A stretch of 64,000 bases of DNA from Modicisalibacter luteus DSM 23508. Lineage in GTDB: Bacteria > Pseudomonadota > Gammaproteobacteria > Pseudomonadales > Halomonadaceae. The stretch is taken from NCBI RefSeq assembly GCF_000378505.1, contig NZ_KB900004.1, positions 1 to 64,000 on the forward strand. The letters are read 5' to 3'. This document shows positions 27,618-35,534 of this stretch, piece after piece (the first letter of the stretch is position 1; every line of letters begins with the position of its first letter). The translations under genes were made by a program, and so were the position numbers. The notes beneath the pieces were generated by a model. It was not told the DNA's origin and ran no database searches. It saw only the letters and a program-made list of their open reading frames with translations.

Positions 27618-27754
27618 ATCAAATCGGCGAGTGAGATGCAGCACAAGGCGCACGGAGCACGGAAGGCGAGACATAGCTGAAGTTAGGCGAGTCTCGACCG
27701 GGCTGGCGCACCAGCACCGCGCCACGCCGTGATGTACTCGCGCAGCCATTTGAT
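27618..27754. repeat. 137-bp intergenic element with inverted-repeat ends
   Basis: The gap between the NIF3-like gene and the zinc-ribbon Nudix gene is filled by a segment whose ends are inverted copies: ATCAAAT (27618-27624) plus GCGAGT (27627-27632) on the left, and ACTCGC (27736-27741) plus ATTTGAT (27748-27754) on the right. The interior is GC-rich, can fold further, and repeats GGCGAG three times. It could be a MITE-like or structured dispersed repeat; copy number cannot be seen here. Confidence 0.5.
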
Positions 27755-27756
27755 TC

Positions 27757-28314
27757 TCAGGCGGAGCCGAAATAACGCTCCCTATCCTCCTCGCCGATAT
27801 CGCTGATATGCAGCGGAAACACCTCACCGAGCCTATCGTCGAAGTAATGGCGCAGGGTTCGCTCGATGGTGGGAAACGCCAGCTCATCCCAGGGAATCTC
27901 TTCCTCGGTGAACATGGCCACTTCCAGGCTCTCGGGACCGGCGGCAAAGCCTCCCTTGAGATCGGCGAGGAAGATCATGTAGACCTGATTGATATGCGGC
28001 AGGTTGATCAGCGTATACAGGTTATGAACCTCGACCCGGGCACAGGCCTCTTCCCAGGTTTCCCGTGCCGCCGCCTCGAGTGTCGTCTCGGCGTTTTCCA
28101 TAAAGCCTGCCGGCAGGGTCCAGTAGCCCTTGCGCGGAGAGATGGCACGACGACACAACAGCACGCGCCCATCGCGCACCGGAAGTGTACCGGCCACGAT
28201 GCGCGGATTCTGGTAGTGAATGGTACCGCAGCCGTCGCACAGGTAGCGCAAGCGATCATCGCCTTCGGGAATCGCGAAACGCACACGTTGACCACAGTGG
28301 CTGCAGAAATTCAT
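27757..28314 (-). CDS. Nudix hydrolase with N-terminal zinc ribbon
   Basis: A 185-residue hydrolase. An N-terminal four-cysteine zinc ribbon (CSHCGQ and CDGCG) is followed by a Nudix domain with the box GFMENAETTLEAAARETWEE, in which the usual later Gly is Cys. The NudC-like zinc ribbon suggests a dinucleotide pyrophosphatase, but the protein is shorter than NudC, so the substrate is open. I start at the ATG at 28314, where GAGG lies six bases upstream and the Cys motif directly follows. Divergent from the second Nudix gene. Confidence 0.9.
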   Translation of the reverse strand: MNFCSHCGQRVRFAIPEGDDRLRYLCDGCGTIHYQNPRIVAGTLPVRDGRVLLCRRAISPRKGYWTLPAGFMENAETTLEAAARETWEEACARVEVHNLYTLINLPHINQVYMIFLADLKGGFAAGPESLEVAMFTEEEIPWDELAFPTIERTLRHYFDDRLGEVFPLHISDIGEEDRERYFGSA

Positions 28315-28386
28315 GAGGCACCTCGCGACTTGGCTTGACGCTTCTCGGGGGGCTGGGTACAAGGAACGAAACCCGACGGATGCTCC

Positions 28387-29028
28387 ATGTTAGAGAAACT
28401 CTACGAACGCCTGCAAGCGCATCGCCCACGCAAGCTCAGTCCGGCGCTTCGTCAGGCCGCCGTACTGATCCCTATCGTCGAGCACGACGAACCGACGCTA
28501 CTCTTTACCCGCCGCGCAGCCCATCTCAAGCAGCACGGTGGCCAAGTGGCCTTTCCCGGCGGCAAGCGCGACCCTGAAGATCCCGACCTGCTGACGACGG
28601 CACTGCGCGAAGCGCAGGAAGAGATCGCCCTGTCGCCCCGGCGCGTGCGCCTGCTCGGCCAGTTGGGAGACCTGATCTCGCTGCACGGATGGCGCGTCAC
28701 CCCTTTCGTCGGCCTGATTCCTCCCGGCCTGTCGTTACGCCCCGAGCCGGGGGAACTGGACACCATCTTCGAGGTGCCGCTATCGCTGTTCCTTGAAGAT
28801 CAACGTAGTCACACCGATGTTATCGTTGCTGGGGATCGCACCTTGTACGTGCCCAGCTACGAAGCACAGGGTCACGTCATCTGGGGATTGTCGGCCATGA
28901 TGCTGGTGGAACTGCTGGCGGTGGGGTTCGGCAAGTCGATCAGCCTCGATCACGCCCCGCCGGGCAGCCGATTGAATTATCGTCCCGAACGGCAGCGCGC
29001 CGTCCCGGATATCGATACCGACGTATAG
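28387..29028 (+). CDS. CoA pyrophosphatase-like Nudix hydrolase
   Basis: A 213-residue Nudix protein of the NudL/coenzyme-A diphosphatase type. The upstream signature LLFTRRAAHLKQHGGQVAFPGG is the UPF0035 motif that precedes the Nudix box GKRDPEDPDLLTTALREAQEE. Such enzymes cleave CoA or acyl-CoA to phosphopantetheine and 3',5'-ADP. A divergent Nudix gene starts 72 bases away. The 2OG-oxygenase gene follows after eight bases and probably shares the transcript. Confidence 0.9.
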   Translation: MLEKLYERLQAHRPRKLSPALRQAAVLIPIVEHDEPTLLFTRRAAHLKQHGGQVAFPGGKRDPEDPDLLTTALREAQEEIALSPRRVRLLGQLGDLISLHGWRVTPFVGLIPPGLSLRPEPGELDTIFEVPLSLFLEDQRSHTDVIVAGDRTLYVPSYEAQGHVIWGLSAMMLVELLAVGFGKSISLDHAPPGSRLNYRPERQRAVPDIDTDV

Positions 29029-29036
29029 GGCCTCTG

Positions 29037-29711
29037 ATGAACGCGACACTCATGGTACCCGGCGGCCTGACTGGACTTGACGGCAATGCCCTCTCGCAAC
29101 TGGTCGACGCTCTGGTCGAGCGTGGCTGGTTCGCGGGCGAGCGCTTCATTGACGCTACCCTGTGCCAAGCCCTGCGCGACGAGCTTCAGCGACTGTCTGC
29201 CAACCAGGCGCTGAACGAGGCCGGCATTGGCCGGGGCGATCAGCACCAGTTACGTCGCGATATCCGTGGCGATACAATTCGCTGGCTCGATCGCGAAAGC
29301 CAGGCGCAACGTCATTATCTGGCATTGATGGCGGAGCTCCAGCAGCAGATCAATCGTGCGCTCTACCTGGGACTCTTCGAGTTCGAGGCGCACTTCGCCG
29401 AGTACCCGCCCGGCGCCTTCTACAAGCGCCATGTAGACAGTTTTCAAGGTCGCGCCAACCGCATCGTCTCGACCGTACTCTATCTCAACCCGGACTGGCC
29501 GGACGATGGCGGTGGCGAGATGGCCGTCTATGCCGTGGAAGACGAGTCCCGGGAAGTCGCGCGAATCCGGCCCGAGGCCGGTACATTCGTGTGTTTCCTG
29601 TCTGACCGGGTCCCACATGCCGTGTTGCCGACCCGCTGTCCAAGAGCCAGCATTGCTGGCTGGTTCCGGCGCAACGCCTCACTGGGTGGCCTCATCGACC
29701 CGGCTCGCTAG
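29037..29711 (+). CDS. 2-oxoglutarate/Fe(II)-dependent oxygenase (prolyl 4-hydroxylase-like)
   Basis: A 224-residue member of the P4Hc/SM-20 type double-stranded beta-helix dioxygenases. The iron facial triad is read as His and Asp in YKRHVDSF and the distal His in VPHAVLPT, with the 2OG-binding Arg region in RASIAGWFRR. The N-terminal helical part (~1-95) is typical of the bacterial group. Substrate unknown; some relatives hydroxylate EF-Tu or other proteins. It begins eight bases after the CoA pyrophosphatase gene and overlaps the convergent MFS gene by four bases. Confidence 0.88.
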   Translation: MNATLMVPGGLTGLDGNALSQLVDALVERGWFAGERFIDATLCQALRDELQRLSANQALNEAGIGRGDQHQLRRDIRGDTIRWLDRESQAQRHYLALMAELQQQINRALYLGLFEFEAHFAEYPPGAFYKRHVDSFQGRANRIVSTVLYLNPDWPDDGGGEMAVYAVEDESREVARIRPEAGTFVCFLSDRVPHAVLPTRCPRASIAGWFRRNASLGGLIDPAR

Positions 29712-31096
29712 CGGGACTCCGCTGGGCGCGAATGATGCGTGCCATCTTCCTCGTCCACGTATTCGATGATTCCATCTTCACGACGCGGTGGTCCATGCAG
29801 CGGCTCGGCAACGGGCACCTCGGGTACCGCATGGGACAGGTCCTCGACATGCTCATGCTCGATCGCGCCCTGCACCAGCTCATCGGTAATCACCAGCTCA
29901 GCCCCCACCGAGGTCATCGGAGACGAGGCCGTGAACGGCGCAACCGGTATCGGCGCTGGTTTCACGCTACGCCGCCAGAAGAAGAAACCAACCAGGACCA
30001 GGCCCAACGCGCCCAGCGACCAGAACAAGCCGCTATCGCCCACGGCATCCATCACCGGCGTGATCAGCGGTGGACTCACTGTAGAACCGACGGCGTTGAT
30101 GAGCAGCAAACCCTGGCTCATGCGCACCAGCGCTCCGGCCGGTGCCCGGTCGGCAGCATGACTGACCGCCACAGGATAAAGGGCAAACACTCCGCCCCCC
30201 AGCAGGAATAATAGACTGGCGAGCATCCAGGCATTGAGCGGCAGCCAGAGCATGCCCGCGGAGATCAGCGCGCAGAAGGCCCCGATCAAGATCAGTACCA
30301 GCTGACGATCATGACGATCGGACCAGCGGCCAATGGGGTACTGCAGTAGCATCGCACCAAGCACCACTACCGCCATCATCTGACCGATCTGGCTTACCGA
30401 TAGGCCGATCCGCTGTAGATAAAGTGGCAGCAGGCTGTAGACCGCCGCTACCGCCAGACCGGAGCCAAAACTGCCCATCACCCCGGTGGGGGTCAGGGTG
30501 ATCAGGCGCAGCGGTGACAGCGGCTCGGCCTGCTCGAGCAGCGGTGAGACACGCGGGATCATCGCCATGGGCAGCACTGACAGCGAGGCCAGCAGGCCGA
30601 TGACCATGAAGGGCGCCGTCACGCTCATGGCATCGGTAACGCCCAGCAGCAGTTGGCCGACTACGCCAGCGGCATACAGTGAAATCATGTACAACGCCAG
30701 CAGGCGTCCACGCACCTTGGTGTCCGAGGCGGTCAGCAGCCAGCTTTCGATGACCAGATACACGCCTACCGTTGCCCAGCCGCCGATCAGGCGCAGCACG
30801 AACCATGCCCACGGATCGAGCCACAACCCCTGCAGCAACACGGTAACCGCCACCAGCGAGGCAAAACAGGCATAGGCGCGGATATGCCCGATGCGCAGTA
30901 GTAGCCGGTCGTTGAGCATGGCACCCAGCGCCAGACCGATGAAATAGGCCGACGACACCCAGCCGATGACCACTGCGGGTTCGCCGGCGGCATCGAGACG
31001 CAAGGTGATCAGCGTAGCCAGAAAGCCATTGCCGATACCCAGGATGAATAGCCCCAGCAGGGGGGCCAGAGCCATGGCCAATAACTGCCGCGACAT
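29708..31096 (-). CDS. YcaD-like MFS transporter with acidic C-terminal tail
   Basis: Major facilitator permease of 462 residues. Twelve helices occupy ~1-385, with the loop-2 motif GAMLNDRLLLRIGHIRAYA and the second-half YPIGRWSDRHDRQL resembling E. coli YcaD. After the last helix (FWSLGALGLVLVGFFFWRR) there is an unusual soluble tail of about 75 residues rich in Pro, Glu, Asp and His. The ATG at 31096 has GAGG eight bases upstream; the frame is open to 31312 but the extra sequence is basic and has no membrane character. Substrate unknown. Confidence 0.9.
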   Translation of the reverse strand: MSRQLLAMALAPLLGLFILGIGNGFLATLITLRLDAAGEPAVVIGWVSSAYFIGLALGAMLNDRLLLRIGHIRAYACFASLVAVTVLLQGLWLDPWAWFVLRLIGGWATVGVYLVIESWLLTASDTKVRGRLLALYMISLYAAGVVGQLLLGVTDAMSVTAPFMVIGLLASLSVLPMAMIPRVSPLLEQAEPLSPLRLITLTPTGVMGSFGSGLAVAAVYSLLPLYLQRIGLSVSQIGQMMAVVVLGAMLLQYPIGRWSDRHDRQLVLILIGAFCALISAGMLWLPLNAWMLASLLFLLGGGVFALYPVAVSHAADRAPAGALVRMSQGLLLINAVGSTVSPPLITPVMDAVGDSGLFWSLGALGLVLVGFFFWRRSVKPAPIPVAPFTASSPMTSVGAELVITDELVQGAIEHEHVEDLSHAVPEVPVAEPLHGPPRREDGIIEYVDEEDGTHHSRPAESR

Positions 31097-31371
31097 GAAC
31101 GGAGCCTCACGCTTGTCTTGAACAAAACACACGGGGCGCGTCCACGCAGCCCCATCATCGAAATGGATGGATCGCCGCCGTGAACGCGCCCCGGTAGAAA
31201 ACCGCTGCCGGCTCGCATATGTTGCGCCGAGCCAGAATTTCGCGCGGCGCAATATAGCCCCACGCCAGCCACCGGGCAACGCTTTTTTCACACCTCGGCA
31301 TGTGCGCTTCACGGCCTCTCTACCTTGCCCACACCATTGTAGAAGATGCTAATAAGCGCAAGCGCCACGCA
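31097..31371. other. Intergenic region upstream of the MFS gene
   Basis: About 275 bases between the MFS start and the hexamer repeat, part of a 321-base gap. I see no convincing gene, terminator or strong promoter. Short open frames here are compositional shadows. It must hold the MFS promoter on the minus strand. Confidence 0.5.
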
Positions 31372-31423
31372 ACGGCTACGGCTACGGCTACGGCTACGGC
31401 TACGGCTACGGCTACGGCTACGG
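31372..31423. repeat. Hexanucleotide tandem repeat (ACGGCT)8.7
   Basis: Eight perfect tandem copies of ACGGCT followed by a partial ACGG. On the minus strand this reads as a (TAGCCG) array. The stop codon TAG of the methyltransferase gene is itself the first unit of that array, so the gene runs directly into it. Arrays like this change copy number by slipped-strand replication. Confidence 0.95.
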
Positions 31424-32077
31424 TGCCAATAGCGGCTTGTAGAGCAATGCCACATCAGTGTCAGGAAACTCGACCTGCATGCCCAGGTGAGCCGCGAGCC
31501 ACTCGAACGTTGCCTCGCTGAAGAAACTGATATGGGTCGGGTCGAGAATGTAGTGCCAGCGGGCGAAATCCTCCCGAACCTGGACACGCTTGGTCATCAA
31601 TCCCAGCCAGCCACCCGGTGCGAGCCGATCGGCCAACTGGGTAAGCACCAGGCCCGGCTCGGCAAGGTGCTCGATGACTTCGCTGGCCGTGATGAAATCG
31701 TAACTGCCTTCAAGAACCTGGCGATCCGGCGCGTAATAGACGTCGTAGAGCGCCATAGGATGTCCCGCTTCCTCGAACATTACGGAAAGTGTCGGCCCCG
31801 GCCCGCAACCGAAATCCAGCCCTTGGGCGCCCGGTACCAGGCGTTCATTCAACGGCGTGAAAAGACGCGACAGAAAACGCCGATACCTGACGTCCTCTGG
31901 AGAGTTCTCATGGCGGTCGTAGACGGCTTTCTCCTCGGCGGGCGCCAGGTGCTGGCTACGTTCGACGTACACCAGCTGGCAGGTCTGGCACTGCCAATAG
32001 TCCCGGCGGCTATCGCCATGGTAATGGCAAATGTATGTGTTACTGCACAGGGGGCACGACAGGGACATGGACGGCAT
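31418..32077 (-). CDS. Class I SAM-dependent methyltransferase with zinc-binding N-terminus
   Basis: A 219-residue protein. The N-terminal CPLC and CQTC pairs (~6-40) look like a small zinc ribbon. The SAM-binding motif GLDFGCGPGPTLSVMFEE follows, with an acidic loop (LYDVYYAPDR) and the ASEVIEHLAEPG motif typical of Methyltransf_12/11 enzymes. I start at 32077, preceded by AAGGA four bases upstream; ATG at 32068 is the alternative. The stop codon is supplied by the adjoining hexamer array. Substrate unknown. It is divergent from, and 34 bases away from, the glyoxalase-fold gene. Confidence 0.87.
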   Translation of the reverse strand: MPSMSLSCPLCSNTYICHYHGDSRRDYWQCQTCQLVYVERSQHLAPAEEKAVYDRHENSPEDVRYRRFLSRLFTPLNERLVPGAQGLDFGCGPGPTLSVMFEEAGHPMALYDVYYAPDRQVLEGSYDFITASEVIEHLAEPGLVLTQLADRLAPGGWLGLMTKRVQVREDFARWHYILDPTHISFFSEATFEWLAAHLGMQVEFPDTDVALLYKPLLAP

Positions 32078-32111
32078 CGTATCCTTGAAGAAAACAGTCA
32101 CGGAGTACGCC

Positions 32112-32495
32112 ATGTTAACCGGCCCGGATCATCTGGTCGTCACCGTCGCCGATATTCCCGTTGCAGTGGATTTCTACACTCGCGTACTGGGGCTGGAAGC
32201 CCGTTATCGTGATAACGAGCGGGTGGACCTGATGCTCGGCGACATGGCACTGCGCCTGCATCAGCTCGAAACGCCGGTCAATCCCAAAGCCACGCACCCC
32301 ACGCCGGGCAGCCTCGACCTGTGCGTCAGAAGCGTCCTGCCTCTCGAGGAGGTGCAGGCCCACCTGCGAGCGCTGCAGATCCCCATCGAAGTCGGCCCGG
32401 TTTCAAGACAGGGCGCCAACGGCCCCATCGTGTCACTTTACCTTCGCGATCCCGACGGCAACCTGATCGAGATCAGCCGCCCGGAGCGCGATTGA
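32112..32495 (+). CDS. VOC-family (glyoxalase/dioxygenase fold) protein
   Basis: A 127-residue vicinal oxygen chelate protein. Paired beta-alpha-beta-beta-beta modules are visible: DHLVVTVADIPVAVDFYTRV with the first metal His, and SLYLRDPDGNLIEISRP with the terminal Glu. This subset is often annotated as glyoxalase, bleomycin resistance or dioxygenase-like; its substrate cannot be assigned. The ATG at 32112 has CGGAG six bases upstream. Confidence 0.88.
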   Translation: MLTGPDHLVVTVADIPVAVDFYTRVLGLEARYRDNERVDLMLGDMALRLHQLETPVNPKATHPTPGSLDLCVRSVLPLEEVQAHLRALQIPIEVGPVSRQGANGPIVSLYLRDPDGNLIEISRPERD

Positions 32496-32543
32496 ACTTA
32501 TGCCGGTTATAATGATTACCCTTTTGATTCATCTTGTGGAGCC

Positions 32544-33479
32544 ATGAGCCAGACCGATTCCGCTTCGTCCCTCCAGGCCAAGGCCAAGGCCATCGCCACG
32601 ACATGGCGCGTGTTATCGTCATGTTCGCTACCTGTCCTTTGGTGCCTGGCACGCCTACTCGGGCCATTGATCTATCGTTTCAGCCGCCGTGAGCGTCAGG
32701 TTACCGACATCAACCTCCGTGAGGTCTTTCCCGAGCTGCCTCCCAAGCGACGTCGGGCCCGAGGGCGCCAGAGCATGGTTCATTCAACCGCCACCATGCT
32801 GGAACTGGGTTTTGCCTGGATGGCCGCCCCTCGCCGCGTCGAGGCTTCGGTGAATGCCGTGCACGGGCGCGAACTGCTCGACGAAGCGCGTGCCGAAGGC
32901 CGCGGCGTGATCGTGCTGGCGCCGCACTATGGCAACTGGGAAATTCTCAATTTCTGGCTGTCCAGTCATTTCCCCTTCACCGCCATGTACGAGCCGCCCA
33001 AGATCGCCGGGCTCGACCCCGTCATCCGTCATGGCCGTGAGCGCATGGGCGCCAGTCTGGTTCCCACCAACCCGCGCGGTGTAGCTTCGCTGCTCAAGGC
33101 CCTCAAGCGCAGCGAGGCCGTGGGCATCCTACCCGACCAGGTACCCAGCTGGGGCAGTGGCGTATTCGCCGATTTCTTTCATCGCCCGGCCTACACCGCC
33201 ACACTGCTTCCCAAGCTGGTCGCCCGCACCCAGGCCCGAGTGGTGACCGGCGTCGCCAAGCGGCGTGACGGCCACGGCTTCGACATTCATTTCCTCGCCG
33301 CCGATGAGCGTGTCTATGCCACCGACGAGGTCACCTCGGCGCGCGGCGTCAACGCCAGCGTGGAAGCAGCCATTGGCCTGGATCCCGCGCAGTACCAGTG
33401 GGAGTACAAGCGTTACCGCAAGACGCCGGAGGAAGAGCAGGGTCACCCGGAGTTTCGACGCTTCCGGCTCTACCGCTAG
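32544..33479 (+). CDS. LpxL/LpxM-like lysophospholipid acyltransferase
   Basis: A second lipid A biosynthesis acyltransferase-family protein, 311 residues, distinct from the one at 15.8 kb. It has an N-terminal hydrophobic stretch (~25-45), VTDINLREVFPELPPKRRRA, the active-site motif HYGNWE (H-x4-E, not H-x4-D), and the late boxes GILPDQVPSWGSGVFADFF and QYQWEYKRYRK. The H-x4-E form is common in the LpxL-like group that uses other acyl donors or acts late in lipid A assembly. It stands alone between the VOC gene and the sugar dehydrogenase gene. Confidence 0.9.
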   Translation: MSQTDSASSLQAKAKAIATTWRVLSSCSLPVLWCLARLLGPLIYRFSRRERQVTDINLREVFPELPPKRRRARGRQSMVHSTATMLELGFAWMAAPRRVEASVNAVHGRELLDEARAEGRGVIVLAPHYGNWEILNFWLSSHFPFTAMYEPPKIAGLDPVIRHGRERMGASLVPTNPRGVASLLKALKRSEAVGILPDQVPSWGSGVFADFFHRPAYTATLLPKLVARTQARVVTGVAKRRDGHGFDIHFLAADERVYATDEVTSARGVNASVEAAIGLDPAQYQWEYKRYRKTPEEEQGHPEFRRFRLYR

Positions 33480-33532
33480 GCAAACGCCGGTTCGGCTACA
33501 CTGGGGGCAAACCGGATTCATGGAGTCGAATC

Positions 33533-34810
33533 ATGCCCCCACACTACCCGCGGCACCGTCAGGAAACTCGGACACGTACAGTCCTCGGCCTGCTCGGAGC
33601 CATGCTGACCCTGCCCTCGGCAGGCCTGGCCCAGTCCGAGGCACTTCAACCGATCGATGTCGCCGGGACCGAGCATCGCCTCAATGTACCGGGGGACGTT
33701 CAGGTCGAGAAGGTCGTTTCCCTGGATGCCCCCCGCATGATCAGCATCGGCCCGGGTGGCGAAATGTTCATCGGCTCCAACGCCTATCAAATCTATCGGC
33801 TGGCCCCGCCTTATGACCAGGCCGAGACACTGGCCAAGTTCGATGCCTACCCCAACAGCGTGGTGCAGCGCGACGACTACCTGTACGTTGCGACGACCGA
33901 TGCACTGCTGCGCGCACCCTATCAGGCAGGCGACTCGCTCTCACGCGATGATTTCACGACATATGCCGAACTGCCCGGTGGCAGTGGCCACGATACTCGC
34001 ACGGTCACGGTGGGTCCGGACAACCGACTCTACGTATCGCTGGGGATTCAGGGTAACTGTTCCGATCAGTACATCGGTGAGAGCTACGACTTCGAGAACC
34101 GCCGGGGAGGCATTCTGGTACTCGACGAGAGCACCGATCCGCCGCAATGGCAGGCCTACGCCAGCGGCCTGCGGAATCCGGTCGGCCTCGCCTGGGACGA
34201 CACGGGAACACTCTATGCCATCAACAACGGCCCGGATCATTGGGGATACGATGCTCCCCGCGAGGTGTTGGTACGCGCCGAACCGGGCAGCTTCCATGGC
34301 ATGCCATGGTTTCAATGGATAGACGGCGAGTTTCAACGCGACGACTGCGTGTCCAGCGAACCGCCACGCCCGGCGAGCGAGATTTCGAAGCCGGTAGCGA
34401 GCTTACCGGCACGCAGTGCACCATTGGGCCTGGACTTCCTCCCCGAAGGCAGCATGCTCCCTCTTGATGCGGTCACTGCCGTACACGGCAGCTGGGGAAC
34501 CCAGCCCGACGGTAGCGCTGCTGGCGATCCAGCCACGCGCCGCGAACCGCGCATTGCCGGCATTGTCATCGATGCGCAGGGCAACGGCCAAGTCAGTGAT
34601 CTGATCACCGGTTTCCAAGACGATCAGGGTAATCGCTGGGCGCGTCCCACCGGGATTGCCTTCGGTCCGGATGGGGCGATGTATTTCACGTCGAACAGCG
34701 GCGAGACCGGCCTCTACCGGGTGACCTTTGGAAACGGCCCTGTCGGCGCCGAACCGGAACTGCTCGACACGACCACCGGCACCGAACAGGAAAATGCGCC
34801 ACGCTCGTAA
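33533..34810 (+). CDS. PQQ-dependent sugar dehydrogenase (sorbosone dehydrogenase family), periplasmic
   Basis: A 425-residue six-bladed beta-propeller. A signal peptide (TVLGLLGAMLTLPSAGLAQS) points to the periplasm. The propeller carries GGSGHDTRTVTVGPDNRLYV, GLRNPVGLAWDDTGTLYA, the AVTAVHGSWG box and ARPTGIAFGPDGAMYFTS near the end, typical of glucose/sorbosone dehydrogenases that use PQQ. The ATG at 33533 has GGAG seven bases upstream. No PQQ biosynthesis genes are in the window. The true aldose substrate is unknown. Confidence 0.87.
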   Translation: MPPHYPRHRQETRTRTVLGLLGAMLTLPSAGLAQSEALQPIDVAGTEHRLNVPGDVQVEKVVSLDAPRMISIGPGGEMFIGSNAYQIYRLAPPYDQAETLAKFDAYPNSVVQRDDYLYVATTDALLRAPYQAGDSLSRDDFTTYAELPGGSGHDTRTVTVGPDNRLYVSLGIQGNCSDQYIGESYDFENRRGGILVLDESTDPPQWQAYASGLRNPVGLAWDDTGTLYAINNGPDHWGYDAPREVLVRAEPGSFHGMPWFQWIDGEFQRDDCVSSEPPRPASEISKPVASLPARSAPLGLDFLPEGSMLPLDAVTAVHGSWGTQPDGSAAGDPATRREPRIAGIVIDAQGNGQVSDLITGFQDDQGNRWARPTGIAFGPDGAMYFTSNSGETGLYRVTFGNGPVGAEPELLDTTTGTEQENAPRS

Positions 34811-34858
34811 CAACGATAAAGTAGTGGGAAACTAGGGTTTTGATTGCGGAGCCAGACG

Positions 34859-35245
34859 ATGACGCAAACATCGCCCACCTCACAGGAAGCACAGCAGGAA
34901 CGGCCGCAGGAGAGGCAGGAAGACCTCACTGTTCCCCAGGTGATCTATGTGCTGTACTTGGCCGGTTTGATTACCGTCAATGCGACCATGCTGATCGGGG
35001 TAGTCATGGCCTACGTCTACCGGGGCGAAGCCCCGCGCTGGCTACGCGCGCACTATCGCTATCAGATCCGCACCTTCTGGATCGGGCTGACCTATTCCAT
35101 CGCCGCCTTTCTTCTCAGCCTCGTCGCGGTAGGCGCGCTGGCCTGGCCGCTGCTGGCCATCTGGTTGGTCGTGCGCTGCGCGATTGGCCTGCGCAACGTA
35201 CGCCGGCGCCGGTCGCCACCCAACCCGTACAGCTGGCTGTGGTAA
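34859..35245 (+). CDS. DUF4870-like small membrane protein
   Basis: A 128-residue protein with a polar N-terminus (~1-28, Gln/Glu-rich) and three or four membrane helices (VIYVLYLAGLITVNATMLIG, FWIGLTYSIAAFLLSLVAVG, LAWPLLAIWLVVRCAIGL). The HYRYQIRTFWIG segment is the hallmark of DUF4870/TMEM-type proteins. Function unknown. I use the ATG at 34859 because GGAG lies seven bases upstream. It ends about 75 bases before the TPP riboswitch of tenA. Confidence 0.85.
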   Translation: MTQTSPTSQEAQQERPQERQEDLTVPQVIYVLYLAGLITVNATMLIGVVMAYVYRGEAPRWLRAHYRYQIRTFWIGLTYSIAAFLLSLVAVGALAWPLLAIWLVVRCAIGLRNVRRRRSPPNPYSWLW

Positions 35246-35321
35246 ATACTGTGGAGTCAGGGAATGCCAGCTAGTACTGGCAACGTCACACCAACCTGCT
35301 AGACTCGAGCCGTTATCGAAA

Positions 35322-35459
35322 GCTTGACGGGGTGCCGGTGGAACCGGCTGAGATAATCCGTGAGTGTTTTGCACTCCAGGATTGATCCCGTAGAACCTGA
35401 TCCGGGTAATTTCCCAACTTCCAGCAAGAAGGGAAAGTGAACCGGCGTAGGGATCAAGC
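35322..35459 (+). promoter_or_regulatory. TPP riboswitch (THI element) of tenA
   Basis: The conserved THI-element blocks occur in order: GGGGTGCC, CTGAGA, GAACCTGATC and GCGTAGGGATCA. P1 is closed by GCTTGA (35322-35327) and TCAAGC (35454-35459). P3 carries an extra arm (GAGTG/CACTC). The P5 loop is enlarged by a second stem (TTTCCC/GGGAAA). It precedes the tenA start by 75 bases, so translation or early transcription of tenA should fall when thiamine pyrophosphate is plentiful. Confidence 0.93.
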
Positions 35460-35534
35460 CTGGGCAGACCTTCCCTTCGCGAGATTCCCTGCGTGCCTAT
35501 TCGCGGCGCCGATGCGCCCCGACAGGAGCACGAC

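Noticed and set aside
31300-31521. Plus-strand frame encoding a Thr-Ala repeat, and a minus-strand frame encoding Ser-Arg repeats
   Set aside because: Both are just translations of the hexanucleotide array in the wrong frame.
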